A stretch of DNA of 64,000 bases from Janthinobacterium sp. GW456P. Lineage in GTDB: Bacteria; Pseudomonadota; Gammaproteobacteria; Burkholderiales; Burkholderiaceae_D. The translations under genes and the position numbers were made by a program. The notes below the pieces were generated by a model that saw nothing but the letters and a program-made list of their open reading frames with translations, ran no database searches and had not been told where the DNA came from. The DNA lies in NCBI RefSeq assembly GCF_002127655.1, contig NZ_NEHB01000003.1, forward strand, positions 207,047 through 271,046, given 5' to 3'. This document shows positions 1 to 7,940 of this stretch, piece by piece (the stretch's first letter is position 1; each line of letters begins with the position of its first letter).

Positions 1-1
1 A

Positions 2-808
2 CCCTTGCTGGAAAGCACGGTCGCAGCCCACAAGAATGCCTCGCTCGACGATATAGTCGACCAGGTGCTGGTGCGCTTCGGCCTGGAAATCCTGAAAGTG
101 GTACCGGGCCGCGTGTCGACGGAAGTCGATGCCCGCCTGAGCTTTGACCGCGCCGCCACCGTGGCCCGCGCGCGCCGTTTGATCGCCCTGTACGAACAAG
201 CGGGCGTCAAGCGCGAGCGCGTGCTGATCAAGATCGCCGCCACCTGGGAAGGCATCCAGGCGGCGCGCGAACTGGAAGCCGATGGCATCTTTTGCAACCT
301 GACCCTGCTGTTCGCGTTTTGCCAGGCCGTCGCCTGCGCCGACGCGAAAGTGCGGCTGATTTCGCCGTTTGTGGGCCGCATCTACGACTGGCACAAGAAG
401 TCCATGGGCGCGGCATGGGACGAAGCGGCGCGCAGCTTGTCCAACGATCCGGGAGTACAGTCCGTCACGCGCATCTTCAACTACTACAAGCAACATGGCA
501 TCGCCACGCAAGTGATGGGCGCCAGTTTCCGCAACGTGGGGCAGATCACGGCCCTGTCCGGCTGCGACTTGCTGACCATCAGCCCGGATCTGCTGGCCAA
601 GCTGGAAGCGTCAAACGAACCGTTCGCGCGCGCGCTGGGCGGCGACCTGGGCGCGGCGCAGCCGGCCGTCACGTACGACGAGGCCGCTTTCCGCTACGCC
701 TTGAACGACGACGCGATGGCGACCGAAAAGCTGGCCGAGGGCATCCGCGGCTTTGCCGTCGATGCGGGCAAGCTGGACGCCATGATCGAGAAATTACGCA
801 ACAAGTAA
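2..808 (+). CDS. tal: Transaldolase, 5' end outside the window
   Basis: The reading frame is open to the left edge, so the start lies upstream; about 268 residues are visible against roughly 317 in TalB-type enzymes, so about 50 N-terminal residues are missing. The protein transfers dihydroxyacetone units between sugar phosphates in the non-oxidative pentose phosphate pathway in the cytoplasm. The Schiff-base lysine lies in the motif [10 protein letters not shown], followed by the family blocks [18 protein letters not shown] and VMGASFRN, all typical of the class I aldolase barrel of TalB. Only 54 bases separate it from the sugar-binding protein gene on the same strand, with no obvious terminator between, which suggests joint expression and pentose use. 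The identity is clear; only the missing N-terminus is unknown. Confidence 0.95.
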   Translation, partial: PLLESTVAAHKNASLDDIVDQVLVRFGLEILKVVPGRVSTEVDARLSFDRAATVARARRLIALYEQAGVKRERVLIKIAATWEGIQAARELEADGIFCNLTLLFAFCQAVACADAKVRLISPFVGRIYDWHKKSMGAAWDEAARSLSNDPGVQSVTRIFNYYKQHGIATQVMGASFRNVGQITALSGCDLLTISPDLLAKLEASNEPFARALGGDLGAAQPAVTYDEAAFRYALNDDAMATEKLAEGIRGFAVDAGKLDAMIEKLRNK

Positions 809-862
809 GCTTTACCCGTAGCACAGTTTGTTTTTTTACAATAAAAACCCTTGGAGATCCTC

Positions 863-1798
863 ATGAAAAAAGTCATTACCGCCTCCCTGCTGCTGTCCGC
901 CGCCTGCGGCGCCTTCGCCGCCGACAAACCGCTGAAATCGATCGGCGTGAGCGTGGGCGACCTGGCCAACCCGTTCTTTGTGGCGATTGGCCGTGGCGCG
1001 GAAGAAAGCGCGAAAAAGCTGGGCGGCCCTGGCGTGAAAGTCACGACTGTTTCCAGCAAGTATGACCTGAACACCCAGGTAGACCAGATCGAGAACTTCA
1101 TCGCCAACAAGACCGACATCATCATCCTGAACGCCGTCGACTCGAAGGGCATCGCCCCGGCCATCAAGAAAGCGCGCAATGCTGGCGTGGTCGTGATCGC
1201 CGTCGACGTGGGCGCTGTGGGCGCTTCGGCCACCGTGATGTCCGACAACACCATGGCCGGCGACGTCTCGTGCGCCTACCTGGCCAAGCAGATCGGCGGC
1301 AAGGGCAATGTGGTGATCCTCAACGGCCCGCCCGTCACGTCGGTGATCGACCGCGTGAACGGCTGCAAGAAAACCCTGGCCGCGTTCAAGGATATCAAAA
1401 TCCTGTCCGACAACCAGAACGCAGGCGGCAGCCGCGACGGCGGCATGACCGTGATGTCGAACCTGCTGACGGCCCATCCGAAGATCGACGGCGTGTTCGC
1501 CATCAACGATCCGACCGGCATTGGCGCGGAACTGGCGATCAAGCAATCGAAGCGCACGGACGTGAAACTGATCACGGCCGTCGATGGCGCGCCCGATGGA
1601 CAGAACGCCCTGAAAAACAAGGCCGGCCTGTTTGCCGCCACCTCAGCGCAAAACCCGTACCGCATGGCGACCGATGCCGTGCAGATGGGCTACGACATCA
1701 TGAACGGCCGTACGCCGAAGCAGACCATGGTGCTGTTGCCGACCCCGGCCATCACCAAGGAAAACGTCGCCACCTACACGGGCTGGGTAAAGAACTGA
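863..1798 (+). CDS. Sugar ABC transporter periplasmic binding protein (ribose type)
   Basis: The start at ATG 863 is chosen because GGAG lies 7 bases before it and a standard signal peptide (MKKVITAS..., cleavage near AFAAD) follows. The mature protein of about 290 residues has the type I periplasmic-binding fold of the RbsB/XylF family: an N-terminal block like GVSVGDLANPFF, a hinge-region NDPTGIG motif and a TAVDGAPDGQ block near the ligand site. It would capture a monosaccharide in the periplasm and pass it to the permease encoded two genes downstream. The substrate cannot be fixed from sequence; ribose or another pentose is favoured by the adjacent transaldolase. A strong hairpin follows the stop codon and may stabilise this part of the message. 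Confidence 0.88.
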   Translation: MKKVITASLLLSAACGAFAADKPLKSIGVSVGDLANPFFVAIGRGAEESAKKLGGPGVKVTTVSSKYDLNTQVDQIENFIANKTDIIILNAVDSKGIAPAIKKARNAGVVVIAVDVGAVGASATVMSDNTMAGDVSCAYLAKQIGGKGNVVILNGPPVTSVIDRVNGCKKTLAAFKDIKILSDNQNAGGSRDGGMTVMSNLLTAHPKIDGVFAINDPTGIGAELAIKQSKRTDVKLITAVDGAPDGQNALKNKAGLFAATSAQNPYRMATDAVQMGYDIMNGRTPKQTMVLLPTPAITKENVATYTGWVKN

Positions 1799-1818
1799 TC
1801 TGCCTGACCTGAACCACG

Positions 1819-1850
1819 TGTCGCCCGCCCCGGCCCAAGGGCGGGCGACA
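1819..1850 (+). other. Intercistronic stem-loop between binding-protein and ATPase genes
   Basis: A perfect 12-base-pair stem (TGTCGCCCGCCC with GGGCGGGCGACA) with an 8-base loop sits 21 bases after the binding-protein stop and 26 bases before the ATPase start. No run of T follows it, so it is unlikely to be a full terminator. In other importer operons, such as malEFG, similar hairpins protect upstream mRNA and favour excess binding protein; that role is inferred here. Confidence 0.7.
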
Positions 1851-1875
1851 GTTTCAAAAGCAAGGAAGGACAGTC

Positions 1876-3375
1876 ATGAGCGACGATATTATTTTTGAAA
1901 TGCGCGGCATCGAGAAGCGCTTTGGCGCCACGCGCGCGCTGCGCGGCGTGCACCTGACGGTGCGCAGCGGCGAAATCCATGCCGTGATGGGCGAGAACGG
2001 CGCCGGCAAGAGCACCCTGATGAAGATCCTCTCGGGCGTGTACACGCCGGACGCCGGTGAAATCATTCTCGACGGCAAGCCGATCAAGATTCGCAGCCCG
2101 GGCGAGGCCCGCGCGCTCGGTATCAACCTGATTTACCAGGAACTGAGCGTGGCCAAGAACATGACGGTGGCGCAGAACGTCTTCATGGGCAGCGAACCGA
2201 AGGGCCCGTTCTGGACCGTCAAGGGTGGCGAGATGCGCGCGCGCACGAACGCCATCCTGGCCGACCTCGGTTCCCGCTTCGACGCGGACACCATGGTCGC
2301 GACCCTGTCGATCGCCGAGCAGCAGCAGGTGGAAATCGCCCGCGCCCTCGTGCACGAAAGCCGCATCCTGATCATGGACGAGCCCACTGCCGCCCTGTCC
2401 GACCGGGAAACAGAACAATTGTTCCGCATCATCGAAGAGCAGCGCGACAAGGGCCTGGCCGTGCTCTACATCAGCCACCGCATGGCCGAGGTGGAACGCC
2501 TGGCGCGCCGCATCACGGTGCTGCGCGACGGCGCCTATGTGGGCGAACTGGGCAAGGATGAACTCGATCAAAAGAAAGTCGTGCAAATGATGGTGGGCCG
2601 CCCCGCCGACGACTTTTATTCGCACCAGCGGCGCACCACGCGCGGTGCCGAGCGCCTGCGCGTGGAGAGCGTGGGCGGCGGCAAGGTCAAGCCCGCCTCG
2701 TTCGCCCTGCATGCGGGCGAAGTGACGGGACTTGCCGGCCTGGTCGGCGCGGGCCGCACGGAACTGGCGCGCCTGATCTTTGGCGCGGACAAGAAGCAAT
2801 CGGGGCAAGTGTGGCTCGACGGCGAGGAAGTGCACATCCACCGGCCGCTGGCGGCCATCCGCCACGGCATCGGCTACCTGCCGGAAGACCGCAAGAGCCT
2901 GGGCTTGTTCATGCAATTGTCGGCCATGGAAAACATGTCGATGAATATCCTGTCCAAGCATGCGACGGCGGGCGTGGTCAACCGTGGCGCCCTGACCCAG
3001 CTCACGCGCGAGGCGATTGCCAACCTGAACGTCAAGGTCTCCGGTCCGGACGGCATCGTGGGAGGATTGTCCGGCGGCAACCAGCAGAAAGTCTTGCTGG
3101 CGCGCTGGCTGGCCATCGCACCGAAAGTGCTCATCCTCGACGAGCCGACGCGGGGCGTGGACGTGGGCGCGAAGAGCGAAATCTACAAGATCATCCACCA
3201 GCTGGCGGACGCGGGCACGGCCGTGCTGTGCATTTCCAGCGAACTGGCCGAACTGGTCGGCATCTGCGACCGCGTGATGGTGATGTGCGAAGGACGCCTG
3301 ACGGGCGAAGTGACGGGCGACGACATCACGCAGGAAAACATCCTCGCCTATGCCACACAGCTGGAAGCGGCATAA
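1876..3375 (+). CDS. Sugar ABC transporter ATP-binding protein, two fused ATPase domains (RbsA type)
   Basis: This 499-residue protein powers uptake of the sugar delivered by the binding protein. The first ATPase domain has a complete Walker A (GENGAGKST, residues 39-47), a signature region LSIAEQQQVEIARAL and Walker B LIMDEPTAAL. The second half, from about residue 260, has the degenerate Walker A (GLVGAGRTE) that is normal for RbsA, XylG and MglA, with signature LSGGNQQKVLLARWL and Walker B LILDEPTRGVD. AGGAAGGA before the ATG gives a clear ribosome site. The permease starts 26 bases after the stop. The family is certain; which sugar is carried is not. Confidence 0.93.
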   Translation: MSDDIIFEMRGIEKRFGATRALRGVHLTVRSGEIHAVMGENGAGKSTLMKILSGVYTPDAGEIILDGKPIKIRSPGEARALGINLIYQELSVAKNMTVAQNVFMGSEPKGPFWTVKGGEMRARTNAILADLGSRFDADTMVATLSIAEQQQVEIARALVHESRILIMDEPTAALSDRETEQLFRIIEEQRDKGLAVLYISHRMAEVERLARRITVLRDGAYVGELGKDELDQKKVVQMMVGRPADDFYSHQRRTTRGAERLRVESVGGGKVKPASFALHAGEVTGLAGLVGAGRTELARLIFGADKKQSGQVWLDGEEVHIHRPLAAIRHGIGYLPEDRKSLGLFMQLSAMENMSMNILSKHATAGVVNRGALTQLTREAIANLNVKVSGPDGIVGGLSGGNQQKVLLARWLAIAPKVLILDEPTRGVDVGAKSEIYKIIHQLADAGTAVLCISSELAELVGICDRVMVMCEGRLTGEVTGDDITQENILAYATQLEAA

Positions 3376-3401
3376 GAATAATCAACAGGAGATAGCAAAT
3401 C

Positions 3402-4409
3402 ATGACAACTACCACCCGCGGCGCCCCGCGCGCCGGCGAACCCTTCAATGCCTCGAACCTGATGCGCCGCCTGGGCATGCTGCCCGTGCTGGTCGTGCTG
3501 TACCTGGCCATGTATGGCCTGACCGTGTATTTCTCGGCCGACGGCACGTCCACCTTCATGACCAGCACCAACACCATGAACATCTTCCGCCAGGTGTCGA
3601 TCAACATCGTGCTGGCCTCGGGCATGACCTTCGTCATCCTGACCAGCGGCATCGACCTGTCCGTCGGCTCCGTACTGGCCGTCTCGGCCGTGGCAGGCAT
3701 GCTGATGTCGCTGTCGGCGCAGTTCGCCGGCTTTTCGATTCCCGCCTTCCTCATCGTCGGCTTGCTGCTGGGCGCGCTGAACGGCGTGCTCGTCGCCCTC
3801 GTCGGCCTGAACCCCTTCGTCGTGACCCTGGGCACCATGACGGCCCTGCGCGGCGCCGCCTATTTGCTGGCCGACGGCACCAGCGTGCTGAACACGGAAA
3901 TCCCCAGCTTCGAATGGATGGGCAACGGTAGCTTCTTGGCCGTGCCCTGGCTGATCTGGCTGGCCGCCGCCGTCGTCTTGCTGACCTGGTTTATTTTGCG
4001 CAAGACCACCCTGGGCCTGCATATCTACGCCGTCGGCGGCAATATCCAGGCGGCACGTTTGACGGGCATCAAGGTCGGTCTCGTGCTGATGTTTGTCTAC
4101 ACCATCAGCGGCCTGTTCGCGGGCCTGGGCGGCGCCATGTCGGCCAGCCGCTTGTATGCGGCCAACGGCAACTGGGGTACCGGTTATGAACTCGACGCCA
4201 TCGCGGCCGTCGTGCTGGGTGGCACGAGCCTGATGGGCGGCGTCGGTTCCGTCTGGGGCACCGTCATCGGCGCCCTGATCATCGGCGTGATGAACAATGG
4301 CTTGACGATCCTGGGACTGTCGTCGTTCTGGCAATATGTGGCCAAGGGCGTCGTGATCGTGCTGGCCGTGATCCTCGATAAATGGCGCCAGTCGCACGCG
4401 CAGAACTGA
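3402..4409 (+). CDS. Sugar ABC transporter permease (RbsC type)
   Basis: A 335-residue integral membrane protein with about 8-10 hydrophobic segments, placed last in the importer operon with AGGAGA before its start. It carries the marker blocks of the ribose/xylose permease family: LTSGIDLSVGSVLA, LNPFVVTLGTMTALRG, a conserved block IYAVGGNIQAARLTGI and the cytoplasmic EAA-like loop region around GYELDAIAAVVLGGTSLMGG. It would form the inner-membrane channel with the double ATPase. The stop is followed within 14 bases by a REP-like paired hairpin rather than a classic terminator. Confidence 0.92.
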   Translation: MTTTTRGAPRAGEPFNASNLMRRLGMLPVLVVLYLAMYGLTVYFSADGTSTFMTSTNTMNIFRQVSINIVLASGMTFVILTSGIDLSVGSVLAVSAVAGMLMSLSAQFAGFSIPAFLIVGLLLGALNGVLVALVGLNPFVVTLGTMTALRGAAYLLADGTSVLNTEIPSFEWMGNGSFLAVPWLIWLAAAVVLLTWFILRKTTLGLHIYAVGGNIQAARLTGIKVGLVLMFVYTISGLFAGLGGAMSASRLYAANGNWGTGYELDAIAAVVLGGTSLMGGVGSVWGTVIGALIIGVMNNGLTILGLSSFWQYVAKGVVIVLAVILDKWRQSHAQN

Positions 4410-4422
4410 TGGTGCTGGTGGT

Positions 4423-4518
4423 GTCGGCTTACGCGCTTTGCGCTAAGCCGACCTGCCATGGATGCCGCAGGCAAGCGCAGGCCTAGGTCGGACTAGGACC
4501 GAAGGGCCGTAATCCGAC
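4423..4518. repeat. REP-like palindromic doublet, copy 1
   Basis: Two hairpins separated by 34 bases fill the gap after the permease gene. The first is perfect: GTCGGCTTA pairs with TAAGCCGAC around an inner GCGC/GCGC stem. The second pairs GTCGGACTA with TAATCCGAC with one mismatch. A matching doublet with the same spacing lies at 12832-12931, and the base pair at position six of the first stem differs between copies in a compensated way (C-G here, A-T there). Dispersed GTCGG palindromes of this kind resemble REP sequences mobilised by RAYT transposases; no such transposase is in the window. Confidence 0.8.
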
Positions 4519-4534
4519 AACACCGGAAGCACAG

Positions 4535-4960
4535 TTAAAACGCCAGCCGCATCTCCACATGCGCAATCCCCGCCTCTTCGAATACCTCCCCCTGCTGCAC
4601 GAAACCGTGGCGCGCATAGAATGGCGCGGCCACGGTTTGCGCGTTCAGCACCACCGCCGCATCGCCGCGTTCGCGCGCCTTGTCCATCAGCAAGGTCAGA
4701 ATGGCGCCGCCCACGCCCGTGCCGCGGCCAGGCTGGCGCACGGCCATGCGTCCGATGTGGCCGTCCGGCAATAGCCGGCCCGTGCCGACGGCGTTGCCGG
4801 CATCATCATAGGCCACGGCATGCAGGCAGACGGCGTCCATGTCGTCGAGTTCGATCTCGGCCGGCACTTTCTGTTCATCGACAAAGACTTCAAAACGGAT
4901 GGCGGTCGCGTCAGGGCCCAGGGTGGCCCAGTCGCCGAGGCGGATGGTGTGCTTGGTCAT
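4535..4960 (-). CDS. GNAT family N-acetyltransferase (ElaA/YjcF-like)
   Basis: A 141-residue single-domain acetyltransferase. The N-terminal block IRFEVFVDEQKVPAEIELDDMD is typical of the ElaA/YjcF group, and the acetyl-CoA pyrophosphate loop is seen as QPGRGTGVGGAI, followed by the C-terminal FYARHGFVQQGEVFEEAGI pattern that usually closes the active site. The acceptor substrate is unknown. It is transcribed toward the REP-like doublet and lies 60 bases from the CurA-type reductase gene on the same strand, but no functional link is evident. Confidence 0.85.
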   Translation of the reverse strand: MTKHTIRLGDWATLGPDATAIRFEVFVDEQKVPAEIELDDMDAVCLHAVAYDDAGNAVGTGRLLPDGHIGRMAVRQPGRGTGVGGAILTLLMDKARERGDAAVVLNAQTVAAPFYARHGFVQQGEVFEEAGIAHVEMRLAF

Positions 4961-5020
4961 GGTGTAATGTAGAAAGAGACAGGCCGTTATTGTCGCACGG
5001 CCTGCCTTTCCACAGAGAGA

Positions 5021-6016
5021 TCAGCTGAGCTTGACCAGCTGCTTGCCGAAGTTACGGCCTTTCAACAGGCCCATGAAGGCTTCCGGCGCGCTGGCCAGGC
5101 CCTCGGCCACGGATTCGCGGAATTTCAGCTTGCCCGTCGCCACCAGGGTACCCAGCTCCGCCAGGCCTTGCGGCCAGAATTCCGGCTGCTCGGAAACGAT
5201 GAAGCCGCGCACGGTGAGGCGGTTGGTGAGGATGAAGCGCGCATTGTCGAGCGGCGTCGGTTCGCCGTTGTAGCCGGCGATCCAGCCGCACAGGGCCACG
5301 CGGCCAAATGCGTTGGTGCGCGCCAGGGTCGCGTCGAACACGGCGCCGCCCACGTTTTCAAAGATGGCGTCGATGCCGTTGGGCGTGGCCGCTTCCAGGT
5401 CGGCTGCCAGGTTGCCCGCCTTGTAATCGACGCAGGCATCAAACCCCAGCTCGTCTACGACATACGCGCATTTTTCCGCGCCGCCCGCGATGCCGACCAC
5501 GCGGCAGCCTTTCAATTTCGCCAGCTGACCCACGACGCTGCCCACGGCGCCGCTGGCGGCCGACACGAGCACCGTTTCGCCCGCTTTTGGCGCCATGATC
5601 TGGTTCAAGCCATACCACGCCGTCATGCCCGGCATGCCGACGGAGCCCAGGTAGGCGGACGCAGGGATATGCGTCGTATCGACCTTGCGCAGCATGGTGC
5701 CGTCCGAGACGGCCACTTCCGTCCAGCCCAGGGTCCCCACCACCGTGTCGCCGACGGCGAACTTCGGATGCTTCGATTCCAGCACCACGCCCACCGTGCC
5801 GCCGATCATGGTTTCATCGAGCGCCTGCGGCGCCGCATAGCTTTTATTCGTGCTCATGCGCCCGCGCATGTAGGGGTCGAGCGACAGGTACTGGTTACGC
5901 ACCAGCAATTGCCCATCCTGGATGGCGGGAATGTCTTTGGTTTCCAGGCGGAAGTTATCCGGCTGCACTTCGCCCGTGGGACGCGAGGCGAGGACGATGC
6001 GTTGGTAGGTGGTCAT
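5021..6016 (-). CDS. curA: NADP-dependent zinc-independent alcohol dehydrogenase-like reductase (CurA/YncB type)
   Basis: This 331-residue medium-chain reductase probably reduces activated carbon-carbon double bonds with NADPH, as in curcumin reductase or leukotriene B4 dehydrogenase. The start is set at the ATG before TTYQRIVLASRP because AGGAG lies a few bases upstream. The N-terminal domain has SLDPYMRGRM, the nucleotide-binding domain has VSAASGAVGSVVGQLAK (Rossmann AxxGxxG), and the C-terminal block is FENVGGAVFD...ALCGWIAGYN. Zinc-binding cysteines of alcohol dehydrogenases are absent, as expected. The true substrate is not known. Confidence 0.9.
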   Translation of the reverse strand: MTTYQRIVLASRPTGEVQPDNFRLETKDIPAIQDGQLLVRNQYLSLDPYMRGRMSTNKSYAAPQALDETMIGGTVGVVLESKHPKFAVGDTVVGTLGWTEVAVSDGTMLRKVDTTHIPASAYLGSVGMPGMTAWYGLNQIMAPKAGETVLVSAASGAVGSVVGQLAKLKGCRVVGIAGGAEKCAYVVDELGFDACVDYKAGNLAADLEAATPNGIDAIFENVGGAVFDATLARTNAFGRVALCGWIAGYNGEPTPLDNARFILTNRLTVRGFIVSEQPEFWPQGLAELGTLVATGKLKFRESVAEGLASAPEAFMGLLKGRNFGKQLVKLS

Positions 6017-6105
6017 GCATGCTCCTGTCAATAAAGTTGATGGCTAACATTGATATTCACGACACCGAGCAAAACCGTCGCAGTAGGTTTGCTTCGGTGT
6101 CTCAG

Positions 6106-6408
6106 CTAAATCTCGTAATCCATGCACTGCCTGGCTTCCCGCACAGCCGCAAAAAACGGCTTGATTTTCACGTGCTCGGGATGGTTCTGGTAGGCGTCGA
6201 GCGCTGCGCGGCTGACGAATTCGCTGTACAGCACGATGTCGTAGGTCGCTTCCAGGCCGGGCTGGGCCACGGCTACCTCGAATTTGACAATGCCGGGGAC
6301 CAAATCCGAACAGGCATCGAGCAGGGCTTTCAGTTTCAGGGCATTCGTGGCGCGGTCGGCGCCTTCGGCATGGTCTTTGAGTTTCCAGAAAACGATGTGC
6401 TTGATCAT
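6106..6408 (-). CDS. Dabb (stress-responsive dimeric alpha-beta barrel) protein
   Basis: About 100 residues starting MIKHIVFWKLKD, the standard opening of the Dabb family, followed by VPGIVKFEVAVAQP, YDIVLYSEF and YQNHPEHVKI. Such proteins form dimeric ferredoxin-like barrels; some are enzymes and most bacterial members are uncharacterised. The start was placed at the family-typical methionine rather than at upstream in-frame codons. No strong ribosome site is visible. The gene lies between a reductase and a thiolase, all on the minus strand, but is separated from the thiolase by a terminator. Confidence 0.85.
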   Translation of the reverse strand: MIKHIVFWKLKDHAEGADRATNALKLKALLDACSDLVPGIVKFEVAVAQPGLEATYDIVLYSEFVSRAALDAYQNHPEHVKIKPFFAAVREARQCMDYEI

Positions 6409-6480
6409 GGTGGCAGGCTGCTTGTTTATAAATGAAGCATTACTGTACCCGCTATCGGCGCGCCTTGCAGAAAGTGAGCG

Positions 6481-6513
6481 GTAAAAGAAAACGGGCGGCA
6501 CTCAGGCCGCCCG
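6481..6513 (-). terminator. Rho-independent terminator of the thiolase gene
   Basis: On the minus strand an 8-base-pair stem (CGGGCGGC/GCCGCCCG, loop of six) is followed directly by TTTTCTTTT, 20 bases after the thiolase stop codon. Confidence 0.85.
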
Positions 6514-6533
6514 CAGACTGGGTTTTACTTACA

Positions 6534-7712
6534 TCACAGCACTTCGAACAGCCCCGCCGCGCCCTGCCCGCCGCCGATGCACATGGTCACGACCACGTAT
6601 TTGACGCCACGGCGCTTGCCTTCGATCAAGGCGTGGCCCGTCAGGCGGGCGCCCGACACGCCGTACGGGTGGCCGACGGCAATCGCCCCGCCGTTCACGT
6701 TCAGGCGGTCCATGGGAATGCCCAGGGTATCGGCGCAATACAACACTTGTACGGCGAACGCTTCGTTGAGTTCCCACAGGCCGATGTCGGCGACCGTCAA
6801 GCCCGCCTTTTTCAGCAGTTTCGGGATGGCGTAGACGGGGCCGATGCCCATTTCATCGGGTTCGCAGCCGGCCACGGCAAAGCCGCGGAAGATGCCCAGC
6901 GGCTGCAAGCCTTTCGCTTCGGCCACTTTCGCATTCATCACGATGGCCATAGACGCACCGTCGGAGAACTGGCTGGCATTGCCGGCGCTGATGACGCCGC
7001 CCGGGATGGCCGGGCGGATCTTCGCCACGCCGTCGTACGTCGTGTCGGCACGGATGCCTTCGTCGGCGGCGATCGTCACTTCGCGCGAGACCAGCATGCC
7101 GCTGGCCTTGTCGGCCACGCCCATGACGGTGCTCATCGGCACGATTTCCGCGTCGAACAGGCCGGCCGCCTGGGCCGCGGCGGCGCGCTGCTGGCTTTGC
7201 GCGCCATACGCATCCTGGCGCTCGCGCGAAATCTGATAGCGCTTGGCCACGGTCTCGGCCGTCTGCAGCATGGGCCAGTACACTTCCGGCTTGTGCTGCT
7301 GCAGCCAGACCTCGCGGTACATATGCGTATTCATTTCATTTTGCACACAGGAAATCGACTCCACGCCGCCGGCCGCATAGATATCGCCTTCGCCGGCGAT
7401 GATGCGCTGCGCCGCCAGGGCGATGGCCTGCAAGCCCGAGGAACAAAAACGGTTGACGGTCATGCCGGCCGTGGTGACGGGACAGCTTGCGCGCAAGGCG
7501 ACCTGGCGCGCGATGTTGCCGCCCGTGGCGCCTTCGGGAAAGGCGCAGCCGACCAGCACGTCTTCCACTTCTTCCGCCTCGATGCGCGCGCGCTCAACGG
7601 CGGCCGCCAACACATGGCCGCCCAGGGTGGCGCCATGCGTCATGTTGAACGCGCCCTTCCAGGACTTGGCCAGGCCCGTGCGGGCGGTCGATACGATGAC
7701 GGCTTCATTCAT
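6534..7712 (-). CDS. Acetyl-CoA C-acyltransferase (thiolase)
   Basis: A 392-residue thiolase. The start at [12 protein letters not shown] is supported by AAGGAG seven bases upstream. The acyl-accepting cysteine is in [11 protein letters not shown], the catalytic histidine in [12 protein letters not shown] and the second cysteine in [12 protein letters not shown]. The enzyme either cleaves 3-ketoacyl-CoA in beta-oxidation or condenses acetyl-CoA for synthesis; sequence alone does not decide. The bifunctional hydratase/dehydrogenase at 12977 and the acyl-CoA ligase at 20554 could serve the same route. It is monocistronic, with its own terminator downstream. Confidence 0.93.
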   Translation of the reverse strand: MNEAVIVSTARTGLAKSWKGAFNMTHGATLGGHVLAAAVERARIEAEEVEDVLVGCAFPEGATGGNIARQVALRASCPVTTAGMTVNRFCSSGLQAIALAAQRIIAGEGDIYAAGGVESISCVQNEMNTHMYREVWLQQHKPEVYWPMLQTAETVAKRYQISRERQDAYGAQSQQRAAAAQAAGLFDAEIVPMSTVMGVADKASGMLVSREVTIAADEGIRADTTYDGVAKIRPAIPGGVISAGNASQFSDGASMAIVMNAKVAEAKGLQPLGIFRGFAVAGCEPDEMGIGPVYAIPKLLKKAGLTVADIGLWELNEAFAVQVLYCADTLGIPMDRLNVNGGAIAVGHPYGVSGARLTGHALIEGKRRGVKYVVVTMCIGGGQGAAGLFEVL

Positions 7713-7915
7713 GCTGTGTCTCCTTGTGGGGATATTATTGGGTGGGGTATCTGCGGAATGAGAATAGCACATTTAAGTACGGTCGTTCGCAAAGTTGGAA
7801 TGATCAGCAATTTGTAAGTTTGGTGTAAGTTTCAAGCAAGCATGACGTAAGGTTCGGAGAACACACTCGCCTCCAGCTGTTGCAAGAATGGTCAAAAAGA
7901 CCGCGGCAACGGTTC

Positions 7916-7925
7916 ACTATAAAAC
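7916..7925 (+). promoter_or_regulatory. Possible -10 region and leader of the MFS gene
   Basis: The sequence ACTATAAAAC lies 16 bases before the MFS start, with GGGAG as ribosome site between. The 228-base gap between the divergent thiolase and MFS genes must hold promoters for both. No convincing -35 element or operator was recognised. Confidence 0.4.
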
Positions 7926-7940
7926 ATAGGGAGACAAACC

